A DNA stretch of 64,000 nt from an uncultured Actinomycetes bacterium. Its GTDB lineage: Bacteria; Actinomycetota; Actinomycetes; Nanopelagicales; Nanopelagicaceae. Below, one piece after another: positions 26,549-35,780 of the stretch; the stretch's first letter is position 1, and each line of letters begins with the position of its first letter. The stretch is taken from NCBI GenBank assembly GCA_903850565.1, contig CAINLV010000051.1, positions 16,648 through 80,647 of the forward strand, written 5' to 3'. The notes under the pieces are model-generated. The model was not told where the DNA came from, searched no databases, and saw only the letters and a list, made by a program, of their open reading frames with translations. Position numbers and translations under genes: made by a program.

Positions 26549-28054
26549 GTGAGAAGTAGTACTAGTAGTAAAACAATTAGTCATTACATCAACGGTAAAG
26601 TTTTTGAAGGCTATTCCGAACGAGGTGGCGAAATCTTCAATCCGGCAACGGGGGAAGTTACGGCAACTGTTAATTTTGCTACACCGGAAATCCTGGATGA
26701 AGCAGTAACGGCCGCAATTATTGCCGGTCAAGAGTGGGGAAAGACTTCGTTAACCAAGCGAGTTCAAACTCTCTTCGCCTTTCGCGAAATTCTCAATGCC
26801 CGAAAAGAAGAGTTGGCCGCTGTTATTACTTCCGAACACGGCAAGGTTTTAAGTGATGCTTTAGGAGAAGTTACTCGTGGACTTGAAGTAGTGGAATTTG
26901 CCTGTGGCATTCCGCATCTACTTAAAGGCGGATATTCCGAAGGCGTTTCCACCGGTATCGATGTGTATTCCATTCGGCAGCCATTGGGCGTTGTTGGAAT
27001 TATTTCGCCTTTCAATTTCCCTGCCATGGTTCCCATGTGGTTCTTCCCAGTAGCCATCGCAACAGGCAATGCGGTAATTCTCAAGCCTTCCGAGAAAGAT
27101 CCTTCGGCGGCGATGATGATTGCGCAGATGTGGGAGCAAGCAGGATTACCCGCTGGAGTATTTAACGTAGTTCATGGAGACAAAGTTGTCGTTGATGCCA
27201 TGTTGGAGCATCCTGGTATTAGCTCCATTTCCTTTGTGGGTTCCACTCCAATTGCAAAATACATTTATGAGACCGGCACCAAACATGGCAAGCGAGTTCA
27301 AGCTTTGGGTGGAGCCAAGAACCACATGCTGGTTCTTCCCGATGCCGATTTAGAATTAGCAGCCGATGCGGCAGTTAACGCTGGCTTTGGATCGGCCGGC
27401 GAGCGTTGTATGGCAATTTCAGTATTGGTTGCCGTCGAACCAGTGGCCGACAAAATCATTGAAAAAATCAAAGAGCGAATGGTCAAACTCAGCACCGGAG
27501 ATGGCACTAAAGGAACCGATATGGGGCCCCTGGTTACTCGCGTGCATAGGGATAAAGTCGCTGGATATATTGAGTCTGGCGTAACGGACGGTGCTGCCCT
27601 TGTCGTTGATGGCCGAAACCCCGAAGTCAATGGCTCGGCAAATGGATTCTGGCTTGGGCCAACACTTTTTGATCAGGTCAAACCCAATATGAGTATTTAT
27701 ACCGATGAAATTTTCGGACCCGTTCTTAGTGTGGTTCGCGTTAAATCCTATGAAGAAGGCGTGAAGTTAATCAACGATCACATTTATGGAAATGGCACAG
27801 CGATCTTCACCAACGATGGTGGCGCTGCTCGCAGATTCCAGAATGAGATTCAAGTGGGAATGATTGGGATCAATGTCCCAATCCCAGTGCCTGCCGCTTA
27901 TTACTCTTTCGGAGGTTGGAAGTCATCGCTCTTTGGTGACACACATGCGCACGGAAGTGAAGGCGTCCATTTCTTTACCAGAGGCAAGGTCGTTACTAGC
28001 CGTTGGTTGGACCCAAGCCATGGTGGCATTAATTTGGGGTTCCCGCAGAACTGA
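26549..28054 (+). CDS. mmsA: CoA-acylating methylmalonate-semialdehyde dehydrogenase
   Basis: Oxidises (methyl)malonate semialdehyde to propionyl- or acetyl-CoA with NAD. The 501-residue protein has the aldehyde dehydrogenase fold with SPFNFPAMVPMWFFP. The catalytic Cys sits in GSAGERCMAIS. LGGAKNHMLVLPDAD, where AK replaces the usual general-base Glu, marks the CoA-acylating MMSDH subgroup. The GTG at 26549 is six bases after the aminotransferase stop, so the two form an operon for semialdehyde-type catabolism (beta-alanine, pyrimidine or valine routes). Confidence 0.93.
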   Translation: MRSSTSSKTISHYINGKVFEGYSERGGEIFNPATGEVTATVNFATPEILDEAVTAAIIAGQEWGKTSLTKRVQTLFAFREILNARKEELAAVITSEHGKVLSDALGEVTRGLEVVEFACGIPHLLKGGYSEGVSTGIDVYSIRQPLGVVGIISPFNFPAMVPMWFFPVAIATGNAVILKPSEKDPSAAMMIAQMWEQAGLPAGVFNVVHGDKVVVDAMLEHPGISSISFVGSTPIAKYIYETGTKHGKRVQALGGAKNHMLVLPDADLELAADAAVNAGFGSAGERCMAISVLVAVEPVADKIIEKIKERMVKLSTGDGTKGTDMGPLVTRVHRDKVAGYIESGVTDGAALVVDGRNPEVNGSANGFWLGPTLFDQVKPNMSIYTDEIFGPVLSVVRVKSYEEGVKLINDHIYGNGTAIFTNDGGAARRFQNEIQVGMIGINVPIPVPAAYYSFGGWKSSLFGDTHAHGSEGVHFFTRGKVVTSRWLDPSHGGINLGFPQN

Positions 28055-28060
28055 TTTCGT

Positions 28061-28207
28061 CTACTTTTTACCAGACTGCAACGCCTTGATTATTTGCTCG
28101 TACATACTTGCCGCAAATTCATCTATTTGCGTGTCATCGAAATTTGCGATCTCCTCAGGAATTGGAAGGTAGTGCCGTTGCGGGTTTGTTGATTGGGCTT
28201 CAGTCAT
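28061..28207 (-). CDS. Small hypothetical protein, 48 aa
   Basis: ATG at 28207 with a strong AGAGGA ribosome site seven bases upstream; 48 residues, beginning MTEAQSTNPQRHYLP and continuing into an acidic helix (DDTQIDEFAASMYEQ) and a basic end (SGKK). The clear ribosome site and protein-like composition argue it is real. It converges on mmsA, ending six bases past the mmsA stop. It lies downstream of the HDAC-like gene on the same strand and may share its transcript. No family recognised. Confidence 0.55.
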   Translation of the reverse strand: MTEAQSTNPQRHYLPIPEEIANFDDTQIDEFAASMYEQIIKALQSGKK

Positions 28208-28373
28208 AATGGTTTCCTCTCACACTTCCCATGCGATTTACATAGGCAGCTCTTCCTTTAGGGCCACCGTCACGCGAGCGGGCGGTTGGCAGAAGTTCTG
28301 CTAAAGGGCAGATGAACTTCTTCTTGAGCAAGGTAAATATAACACCGTGGTCTGACAATGGATCTTCTCTCAA
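28200..28373 (-). CDS. Possible small ORF, 57 aa, no ATG
   Basis: An open frame starting at TTG 28373, 12 bases after the HDAC-like gene stop. It ends in a TGA that overlaps the ATG of the 48-residue ORF by eight bases, the same overlap style as xseB/fum. The product would be basic, with RSRDGGPKGRAAYVNRMGS near its end. No ribosome site is visible, so it could equally be untranslated leader; the complementary segments CCTTTAG and CTAAAGG in it could form RNA structure. Confidence 0.22.
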   Translation of the reverse strand: MREDPLSDHGVIFTLLKKKFICPLAELLPTARSRDGGPKGRAAYVNRMGSVRGNHYD

Positions 28374-28384
28374 TTGATTTCAAA

Positions 28385-29335
28385 CTAGTGCGAAGCTAAA
28401 ACCAATTCCCGAGCGAAAGCGGCCCAGATTTCCGGAGTTCGTGTATCCGGTAGGTAGCCACCTGCCCCACCCATCAGGATTGGCATCTTAGGAAAAGTGT
28501 CTCGGACTTTATGGGCCACTGCGACATATCCGGCAACTGAATATTCCAAGTTAGTAAGGGGGTCCTCTAAATGACCGTCTGCACCGCAAGCGATGAAGAC
28601 CAGATCGGGTTTAAAAGTTTGGGCCAAAGTGATGAACCGATTTACACCTGTCATCAGCGCTGAATCATCACTGCCTCGGTCTTCACCATATGGATCAGTA
28701 TGGAGCGGATGATTGAAAACCAAATCTTCTGGATGGTCTTCTTTTCCAGTACCAGGGAATATTCCAGACTCATGAATCGAAAAGGTCAAAACATTTGGGT
28801 TATCGGCGGTTAAGTTTTCAGTTCCATCGCCATGATGTGCGTCGATATCTAAGATCGCCACTTTAAGCCCATATTGTTTTGTTGCAATATCAGATGCAAT
28901 GGCAAAGTCATTAAATACGCAGAAGCCAGATGAGTGATCCCATTGGGCATGATGTTTTGCCCCCGGGAAATGGATCGCTGTGCGTGCGCCTTTGGTGATT
29001 AGTGCATCCAAGGCAACCAAAGTTCCGCCCACAAAGGTTGAGGCAAGTTCGGCCAATTCCGCTCTCTCCCCAGCCCACTCGCCACTTCGATGTTTATCTA
29101 CAACCTTTTCAATGTAGCTAGGGGAGTGAACCTTCAGCAATTCTTCTCGCGTTGCTAAGCGCGGGGCTTCTTCTACGAATGGTTCGCCCGCAAGTGTCAT
29201 GTGAGCGGCGAACTGGTCGCGCGCGTTGATGAAACGTCGGCCCTGGGTTGGATGGGTGGGATCAAAGATCCAGTTCGAGTAATTGTCGCTATGAACGAGA
29301 AAAGCCTTGCGTTCTGAATTGTTGATATTTTCCAT
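28385..29335 (-). CDS. Histone deacetylase-like amidohydrolase (AcuC / acetylpolyamine amidohydrolase family)
   Basis: Zinc-dependent deacetylase of the arginase/HDAC fold; bacterial members remove acetyl groups from polyamines, small amides or proteins. Diagnostic parts: HFPGAKHHAQWDHSSGFCVF with the catalytic His pair, AILDIDAHHGDGTE with zinc-binding Asp and His, and LVFIACGADGHLEDPL with the second zinc Asp. 316 residues, cytoplasmic. ATG 29335 has AAGGA five bases upstream. It follows sbcC by 32 bases. A link to the nearby aminotransferase/dehydrogenase pair (polyamine to beta-alanine breakdown) is only inference. Confidence 0.87.
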   Translation of the reverse strand: MENINNSERKAFLVHSDNYSNWIFDPTHPTQGRRFINARDQFAAHMTLAGEPFVEEAPRLATREELLKVHSPSYIEKVVDKHRSGEWAGERAELAELASTFVGGTLVALDALITKGARTAIHFPGAKHHAQWDHSSGFCVFNDFAIASDIATKQYGLKVAILDIDAHHGDGTENLTADNPNVLTFSIHESGIFPGTGKEDHPEDLVFNHPLHTDPYGEDRGSDDSALMTGVNRFITLAQTFKPDLVFIACGADGHLEDPLTNLEYSVAGYVAVAHKVRDTFPKMPILMGGAGGYLPDTRTPEIWAAFARELVLASH

Positions 29336-29367
29336 TGAATCCTTATCTATTAGTTTTGGTGAATTTC

Positions 29368-32022
29368 TTATTCCATTTCCCCGACAGAAATGCGAACACT
29401 GCTGGGTCCACTGCCATTGAATCGTCTAACTTCAAGTCTGGTGGGAATTTCACTCTTCATCGCCTCGACGTGGCTGATTACTCCGATGACACGGTCGTTG
29501 GATCGGATCTCATTTAAGACGGCAAGAACTTCATCTAACTTCTCGCCGGAGAGTGAACCAAAACCTTCATCTATAAAGAGAGTGCCTAGTTCGATCCCTC
29601 CTTGATCGGCCTTCACAATTTCAGCCAATCCCAGAGCGAGAGCAAGGGAGGCGTAGAACATTTCTCCACCACTCAAGGTTTCCGCCGCCCGTTCTTTGCC
29701 AGCGGAGTAATCCATGATTGTGATCCCAAGTCCAGCCCTACGCTGATGACCAGTTTTTTCTTCATTAAGCCGAAATTCGTACTTGTGTCCACTTATCTGA
29801 GCTAGATGTTGGCTTGCTACGTTCAGGATCGCTTCTAGTCTCTCTTGTAGCACGAAGTTGGTAAGGGAGAGCCCGAAAGTATTATCGCCCTTAGATTGTT
29901 TGGCTAAATCTAGGACCGGTTGCCCAAATTCTCTTATGGTGTCGATAGCTTCCCATTGTCCGAGAATTGTGCTTTGAGCGATTTCTATTTCTAGATTGGT
30001 TCGTTCGGCAGCTCCAACTTTTCGATCAATGTCGGCACGTTGATTCTCAAAGAGAGCCAATTGTTCACGACGTTCGGCCACTTTGAGATCTATTTCCGCA
30101 ACCTCCGGTAAGTCTTGAAGATCTGCCTGCGCCAGCAATGCTTTAGTGCTGGTTACCTCATTGTGATGCTGGGCGACTTTCTCCTTGCCAGCCTCAGTAT
30201 CAATCGCGATTGCGGTTCGCAAATCAGTGATGGTCTCGATTCCAATCTCAACCATCTTGGTCTTTAGTTGCTTGTCGAAATCTGCGATTTCCTTTGAAAG
30301 ACGTTCTAAATCGCGGATATGGGGCTGGTTTTCCTCCAACACCGAAATCTCTTCACGGGCGGATGCGAGATCAGTCTTTATACCTTCACTCTTCTCAGCC
30401 TGGGCTTTCAGCAATGCGATGGAATTTTCAATTTCAGCGGAAGATTCCGTTGGCTCAGTGCTCAGCTTCGCATATTCAGATTCGGAAATGGCCAACTTTG
30501 TGTTGTGGCCAATTTCCTCGTTGAGCTTTGCCTCGAGTTCTCTTTCTTCTTCCAGAAGTACTTCCGGATCAAAATCTTCTTCTGCCGATGCCAACTTTGG
30601 ATGGCTTTCAGAACCGCAGACCGGACATGCTTGTCCATCTTGGAGAGTGCTAGCCACGAGTGGGGCAAACAAATCAGCTTGGCGCTTTCGGCAATCCTTT
30701 AGTTCGGATTTTATGCCTTCAACTAAGGCTGAAGATTCCAAAAGGTCTTTTTGGGCTTTTGGTAAAGATTTGATTGCCTTTTCAATATCCTTTGCTTGCT
30801 TCAGCAATTTCTTTTTATCATCGATCTTGATTGAGATGTCAGCATTTGCATGATCTTCTTTTGCAAGCACTTCAATCTTCGCTTTGATTTCAACAATTTT
30901 TGCTTTTATCGCACTTGAATCTAGACCGGTAAAGTCTTCTGGAATTCCAGCCGTTATTGCAGATGCTTCAACACTCTTTTCATCAAAGAACCCGAGAATA
31001 GGCTCTAAGGGAGCGATTTGGTTTCGCAACGCGATTTGGGAAGCAATTAGATCAATCTCGGCCTGTTTCTTGAGGAGGAGATCTAACGCGGATTGATGAC
31101 CATTTCGAGACTTTATTCTCACTTTTACTTGATCGAGCTCGGTAATCTCTTTGCGAATAGGTTCAATCTCTTTATCTAAGGTCGCATATTCTTCGGTGAG
31201 ATGTTCTAGATCTACAGTTAAATCAGCGCATACTTCGAACAACATCCGGTCGCGAACCATCGCAGTTTCAAGTGGATCAATGAAAAGTTTCTCTACTTCT
31301 TGGAAATCCCATGAATCTTCGCCACCTTCATGTTTTTCCTTAAGGTTCTTCACGTGCCTACTGATGTCTTGATATCGAACTTCTATTTCCTGCTCGATCT
31401 CAACACGTCTAGTATTAAAATATTCTTGCATGTCATCGTAAAAATAGGTCTTGAAAATGCTTTGCAATAATTCTTTGCGCTTATCGCTGGTGGCTTTCAA
31501 GAACGTGGCAAAGTCACCTTGGGGGAGCACAACAAGTTGTGCAAATTGCCCGGCGTTCATGCCAATGATTTCATCAACCTTGCGTGCGACTTCATCGATT
31601 CGAGTTAAACCTTCATGAACCGGATTGATGAATTCCAATCGGGCAGAAGCAGCACGAGTGGTTAGTCCTATACCTCGGGCCTTTGGAACATCGTAGGCTG
31701 GAGTTCGTTGAATTCGATATTCCGCTCCACCATTTGAGAACTCAAGAACCACCCTTGTTTCTTCATCGGGGGTGCAATAGTGGCTGCGGACGCGTTCGGC
31801 ATAAAGGGCAAGGCCACTCTTATTGGCACCGTCACTGCTGCCAGCTTGATGAGCAGTAGTCCCGTATAGCACCCAGACGATGGCGTCGATGATGGATGTC
31901 TTACCGGAACCGGTGGGACCCTCCAACATGAAAAGCCCATCCTTTGACAGGGTATCGAAATCTATAACTTGATTGGTCTTAAATGGTCCGAAGCCAGATA
32001 TTTCCAAGCGATGTAATCTCAT
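29368..32022 (-). CDS. sbcC: Exonuclease subunit SbcC (Rad50-like ATPase)
   Basis: SMC-like ATPase of the SbcCD nuclease, which opens hairpins and protein-blocked DNA ends. The 884-residue protein has the N-terminal Walker A GPTGSGKT (Lys41) and long coiled coils. The zinc hook CPVCGSE lies near residue 464. The C-terminal signature LSGGEMFYASLALALGLAE and Walker B LFIDEGFGSL complete the ATPase. It overlaps sbcD by four bases, so the subunits are made from one mRNA. It is somewhat shorter than E. coli SbcC, mainly in the coiled coil. Confidence 0.94.
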   Translation of the reverse strand: MRLHRLEISGFGPFKTNQVIDFDTLSKDGLFMLEGPTGSGKTSIIDAIVWVLYGTTAHQAGSSDGANKSGLALYAERVRSHYCTPDEETRVVLEFSNGGAEYRIQRTPAYDVPKARGIGLTTRAASARLEFINPVHEGLTRIDEVARKVDEIIGMNAGQFAQLVVLPQGDFATFLKATSDKRKELLQSIFKTYFYDDMQEYFNTRRVEIEQEIEVRYQDISRHVKNLKEKHEGGEDSWDFQEVEKLFIDPLETAMVRDRMLFEVCADLTVDLEHLTEEYATLDKEIEPIRKEITELDQVKVRIKSRNGHQSALDLLLKKQAEIDLIASQIALRNQIAPLEPILGFFDEKSVEASAITAGIPEDFTGLDSSAIKAKIVEIKAKIEVLAKEDHANADISIKIDDKKKLLKQAKDIEKAIKSLPKAQKDLLESSALVEGIKSELKDCRKRQADLFAPLVASTLQDGQACPVCGSESHPKLASAEEDFDPEVLLEEERELEAKLNEEIGHNTKLAISESEYAKLSTEPTESSAEIENSIALLKAQAEKSEGIKTDLASAREEISVLEENQPHIRDLERLSKEIADFDKQLKTKMVEIGIETITDLRTAIAIDTEAGKEKVAQHHNEVTSTKALLAQADLQDLPEVAEIDLKVAERREQLALFENQRADIDRKVGAAERTNLEIEIAQSTILGQWEAIDTIREFGQPVLDLAKQSKGDNTFGLSLTNFVLQERLEAILNVASQHLAQISGHKYEFRLNEEKTGHQRRAGLGITIMDYSAGKERAAETLSGGEMFYASLALALGLAEIVKADQGGIELGTLFIDEGFGSLSGEKLDEVLAVLNEIRSNDRVIGVISHVEAMKSEIPTRLEVRRFNGSGPSSVRISVGEME

Positions 32023-33212
32023 TTGTTCACCTGTGTCATTTCCGATTCAACGTGGCTACAACATTGATCAATTGCTTCAATTGTTCTTTCAGAGGGATCT
32101 TCGCCCGTGATTTTTTGAACAAATCGAAATGCCACATCCTGTGGCGTCATTTTGTTTAGTTTGATCGCAATTTGCTCACCGTCGGATTTTGCCCGAACCG
32201 TTGTTAACCGATCCAACTCCATAATATTTGGAAATTTCCTTCGCAAAGTTTCCATAACATTTAACGGAAACTCTGGGTCGGTAAGGACGACTTTCACCCA
32301 ATGATCGGAATTTGGATATTTATTCGACAGGATTTCCGCCAAGGAGTCTTGGTATTGCACCATTTTCCGAAGTTGAGGAATTTCCCAATCTGGACCAGAT
32401 TCTTCAGAAACTCCGGAAGCATTCATGGTGACCAGACGAGCAACCTTCTTGTGATCTCGTTCTGAAAATGAGAATGGGATTGGGGAACCGGAGTAGCGGA
32501 TTACGGTACCTTCAGGACTGGTTACATTTTGGGCTCCGTGTAGATGTCCCATGGCGACATAATCAATTCCGCTAAAAACAGCGGCATCTGCCATCTGGAG
32601 CGAACCAACTTTCGTATTTCGTTCGCTGTCAGATGAGAGTCCGCCAGCAACAAATGCGTGGGCCGCAACCAATGTTCGAATCGGCTTTGAAGAATTTGCT
32701 CGTCTACTTTCTATGTCCAGCTTTATCTGGCGGATTGCTTCTGCTATTACTGCAGTGTGGTTTGGTTCCACTTGCCATTGGTGCTCTTGCTGGCCAGCAT
32801 CAATGTCCGGTTCCAGATAAGGAATTCCATAAGCTAGCAACGTGAAATCATCGGATTCCATAACGACTGGTATAGCGACTTGATTTAGTCTGGTTCTAAA
32901 GTGCAATCCAAGTCCAGTCATGAATCGAGTGTTAGTACCCAAACGCACTCGGCTGTCATGATTTCCTGATGTGATCAGAAGTGGAATATTCATAGCTTGC
33001 AATCGCGAAAGCACATCTTCAAAAAGTTCAACCGCATCCGTAGGCGGAATTGCTCGGTCATAGATATCGCCGGAGACCACAATTAAATCTGGCTTCTGAT
33101 CGGGCAATAAATCTGCGATGAATGCGTCAAAAAACTTTTCATGGGATTGCACAAGAGGTGCACTATTTAAACGGCGTCCAATATGCCAGTCAGATGTATG
33201 AATGATTCGCAT
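32019..33212 (-). CDS. sbcD: Exonuclease subunit SbcD (Mre11-like nuclease)
   Basis: Manganese-dependent nuclease subunit of SbcCD. The calcineurin-like phosphoesterase motifs are all present: HTSDWHIGR at the N-terminus, VVSGDIYDRA, TSGNHDSR and MGHLHGAQ, followed by the C-terminal capping and SbcC-binding region. 397 residues, a normal length. First gene of an sbcD-sbcC-HDAC-like run on this strand. The 173 bases between it and the divergent exonuclease gene must contain both promoters; I could not fix them. Confidence 0.94.
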   Translation of the reverse strand: MRIIHTSDWHIGRRLNSAPLVQSHEKFFDAFIADLLPDQKPDLIVVSGDIYDRAIPPTDAVELFEDVLSRLQAMNIPLLITSGNHDSRVRLGTNTRFMTGLGLHFRTRLNQVAIPVVMESDDFTLLAYGIPYLEPDIDAGQQEHQWQVEPNHTAVIAEAIRQIKLDIESRRANSSKPIRTLVAAHAFVAGGLSSDSERNTKVGSLQMADAAVFSGIDYVAMGHLHGAQNVTSPEGTVIRYSGSPIPFSFSERDHKKVARLVTMNASGVSEESGPDWEIPQLRKMVQYQDSLAEILSNKYPNSDHWVKVVLTDPEFPLNVMETLRRKFPNIMELDRLTTVRAKSDGEQIAIKLNKMTPQDVAFRFVQKITGEDPSERTIEAIDQCCSHVESEMTQVNK

Positions 33213-33385
33213 ATCGATATGGTACTTGTGACCACTGACGGGCCGAAGGAGGGAACAACTCTTAGAAAATGATCCGACTATGTCTTTCGCTCATGGTTCA
33301 CCTAAGGTAGGTTTCAATTCCGAGCAAATTGAAAATTCCTTTTTTATCTGGGAACAATTCGGACAAGCTTAGGTAAGGGGAGCGT

Positions 33386-34009
33386 ATGGCCGGTGGCTTC
33401 TTCAACTATGGATCTTTTGCCGGTCCGGTTGAATTAGAGCCAATCTATGCGTTAGTTGATTTGGAAACTTCTGGTTTCAATCCTCCGCAAGCGAAAATAC
33501 TTGAAATCGCCATTCTCAAGATTGATGCTCAAGGCAAGGTTTTGGACCAGTTTTCAACTTTGATCGATCCGGGCGACAACAATGTCGGACGTACCGAAAT
33601 CCATGGAATAACGCTGGAAATGATCAAAAAAGCACCTAGTTTCGCTGAAGTGAGAGGCCAAGTTCTTGAAATTCTGGGAGGTGCCATTTTGGTGGCCCAT
33701 AATGCAATGTTTGAAGAACGATTCTTGGAAATTGAACTAGCCGATGCCACTCCGGGAATGCCGATGGTTCCCGCTATAGACACCCTTTGGTTGGCAAGGC
33801 AGACACTGTCTCTCCCAGATTACAAACTTGACACAGTCGTTCGCAGTTTTGATCAAACGATTGATAACGCCCACACCGCCATGGGAGATGTTCTGGCTAT
33901 GGCGAAATTCCTGCCGCAGATGCTGGCAAAAACTAGGACTATCAAGTTTGAAAGTAACCATCGTCCTTTGCCTTCCTTTAATTCGGTGGGCAAGGCTCGC
34001 CCGCGTTAA
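33386..34009 (+). CDS. DEDDh 3'-5' exonuclease (DnaQ-like)
   Basis: 207-residue exonuclease of the DnaQ / RNase T superfamily. The ExoI motif is VDLETSGF, the ExoII region is VAHNAMFEERFLEIEL, and ExoIII is HTAMGDVLAM with the DEDDh histidine. It stands alone, without a polymerase or helicase domain, so it resembles either a proofreading subunit or a stand-alone DNA/RNA exonuclease. ATG 33386 has AGGGGAG upstream. A NERD-domain helicase follows on the same strand after about 130 bases. Confidence 0.88.
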   Translation: MAGGFFNYGSFAGPVELEPIYALVDLETSGFNPPQAKILEIAILKIDAQGKVLDQFSTLIDPGDNNVGRTEIHGITLEMIKKAPSFAEVRGQVLEILGGAILVAHNAMFEERFLEIELADATPGMPMVPAIDTLWLARQTLSLPDYKLDTVVRSFDQTIDNAHTAMGDVLAMAKFLPQMLAKTRTIKFESNHRPLPSFNSVGKARPR

Positions 34010-34143
34010 ACAAGATTCACCGGTTTTCAATAACTCAATTCTTTCCAAAATGACTGGTCAGATTTCCCTCACTATTGTCGGTTTTGGGTCAGAGTGAAAG
34101 GATTGCAAAATGCGACCTACAGCCGATTGTGGATAGGTCCTCA

Positions 34144-35748
34144 ATGTCACCCATGCTTTGGCCCGAAAATCCCGTCTTCGAATCCCCTGCCGAAAAAGTT
34201 GTTTTTGAGCAATTGAAAATATTACTGGGAGAAGATTGCGCTTTATTTTCAAATTTACGTTTTTACGATGAGCAAGATGGTGATATCGAAGTCGATCACA
34301 TCGCATTGATTCCAGGATACGGAGCAATAATTATTGAATCGAAGGGCGGTCAATTAAGTTTTAATGGTCAGTGCTGGCTGCAAAGTAATAGCAAAGGCCC
34401 GCACAAAGTCGATCCTCATGGTCAAGTATTGAAAAACCAATATGCATTTAAAATCTATTTGCGGAACAGATGGAATCTTGGGAATTTAAAGTGCGAATGG
34501 TTGATTGCATTTCCAGAAACCGTTATCGGGCGCAGTGGCGACCCATCAATTCCAAGAAATCGCATTCTTGATAAGAGCGAAATTCAAAATGTTGTTTCCG
34601 ATGCCAAGAAAATTCTCTCAGCGAATGCCAACGTTCGATTGCCTCGAGATCCCCATTGGGTTGAAGTGGCGTATGACGCAATTAGGGGGCACGCCTCACA
34701 GGAAACAGATCGCCAGATTTATCTCCAAAACAACCACGAATATGTACGTCAACTAACTCACGAACGAAAAGCGATTTTGGATGTTCTCCAAAGTAACAAC
34801 CGTATTTTTGTTTATGGTCCGGCTGGTTCAGGTAAGTCCTGGATGGCCTTTGATCAAGTTTCTAGATGGCTCCAACAGGGACTAAAAGTTGGAATTGCTA
34901 CTTATAACCGTGGGATAGCCTCGTATATGGAACGCAAATCACAGGAACTTTTTCACGACTATCGCCCCGCGTTTGTTGGAACATTCCACGAATATATGCG
35001 CCAGTTGGCAGCAACCCAAGGAGATACTTTTGGCATAAATGAAAATTGGAGGTCTTTTGAACCGCAAATAATGCAAGCCATTACTCAAATGCCTGAAGAC
35101 CAGAAATTTGACGCCTGGGTTGTAGACGAAGCCCAGGATTTTGAAGCGGAGTGGTGGAACATTATTAAGGCGACTTTGAAAGACCCAGATCAGGGCAAGA
35201 TCGCCATTTTTGCCGACCCCGAGCAATCTGTATATGGCGAACACACCATACCCATAGCTGGTTTTGCACGAGTTCAATTAAAAGAGAATTTACGGAATAG
35301 TCAAGAAATTGCCAAGATTGTTAGCAAAATTGTGGATCAGCCTCTGGTTGCCAGAGGTCCACATGGATTTGAAGTCGAGTTTGTAGTTTCAGAGAGTGTT
35401 GAAGATGTCTTAAACGATGCTGATGATGCTGTAGCAAGGATGACGGACGAGGAAATATGGGACTTGGGGCAGATTGCACTTTTGACCACTAAATATCGGC
35501 ACCCAATTCACGAAGATAAAGCTCAAGATCCAACGAGTTACTGGAATGAGTTTTGGAATTCAGATGATGTCTTTTACGGAACGGCGAAAGGCTTTAAGGG
35601 ACTCGAAAGATCTGTCGTAGTTCTGGCTATAAACGGATTTCATGAAACTGCTGATATCAATGACCTGCTCTATGTTGGGATGACTCGGGCAAGAGATAGG
35701 CTGGTAGTAGTGGGAACAAAAGAAGTTCTGGCACGGTTAATGCCTTGA
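34144..35748 (+). CDS. NERD-domain superfamily I helicase
   Basis: Fusion of a NERD (nuclease-related) domain and a UvrD-type helicase. Residues ~10-130 are NERD, with DIEVDHIALIPGYGAIIIESKGG giving the restriction-endonuclease-like D...E-x-K core (shown as EVDHI and IIIESKGG). The motor has Walker A GPAGSGKS (Lys231), Walker B VVDEAQDF (Asp328), FKGLERSVVVLA (V) and YVGMTRARDR (VI). I chose ATG 34144, six bases after AGG, because earlier in-frame starts add unconserved sequence. 534 residues. Cellular role unknown; such fusions occur in repair and in anti-phage systems. Confidence 0.85.
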   Translation: MSPMLWPENPVFESPAEKVVFEQLKILLGEDCALFSNLRFYDEQDGDIEVDHIALIPGYGAIIIESKGGQLSFNGQCWLQSNSKGPHKVDPHGQVLKNQYAFKIYLRNRWNLGNLKCEWLIAFPETVIGRSGDPSIPRNRILDKSEIQNVVSDAKKILSANANVRLPRDPHWVEVAYDAIRGHASQETDRQIYLQNNHEYVRQLTHERKAILDVLQSNNRIFVYGPAGSGKSWMAFDQVSRWLQQGLKVGIATYNRGIASYMERKSQELFHDYRPAFVGTFHEYMRQLAATQGDTFGINENWRSFEPQIMQAITQMPEDQKFDAWVVDEAQDFEAEWWNIIKATLKDPDQGKIAIFADPEQSVYGEHTIPIAGFARVQLKENLRNSQEIAKIVSKIVDQPLVARGPHGFEVEFVVSESVEDVLNDADDAVARMTDEEIWDLGQIALLTTKYRHPIHEDKAQDPTSYWNEFWNSDDVFYGTAKGFKGLERSVVVLAINGFHETADINDLLYVGMTRARDRLVVVGTKEVLARLMP

Positions 35749-35780
35749 ATCTATTAGAGGTGCTTTAGTTAGAGGCGAAC

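Noticed and set aside
28208..28384. A known riboswitch upstream of the 48-residue ORF
   Set aside because: Complementary segments exist, but I could not match any riboswitch core and the regulated gene has no metabolic role that I can name.
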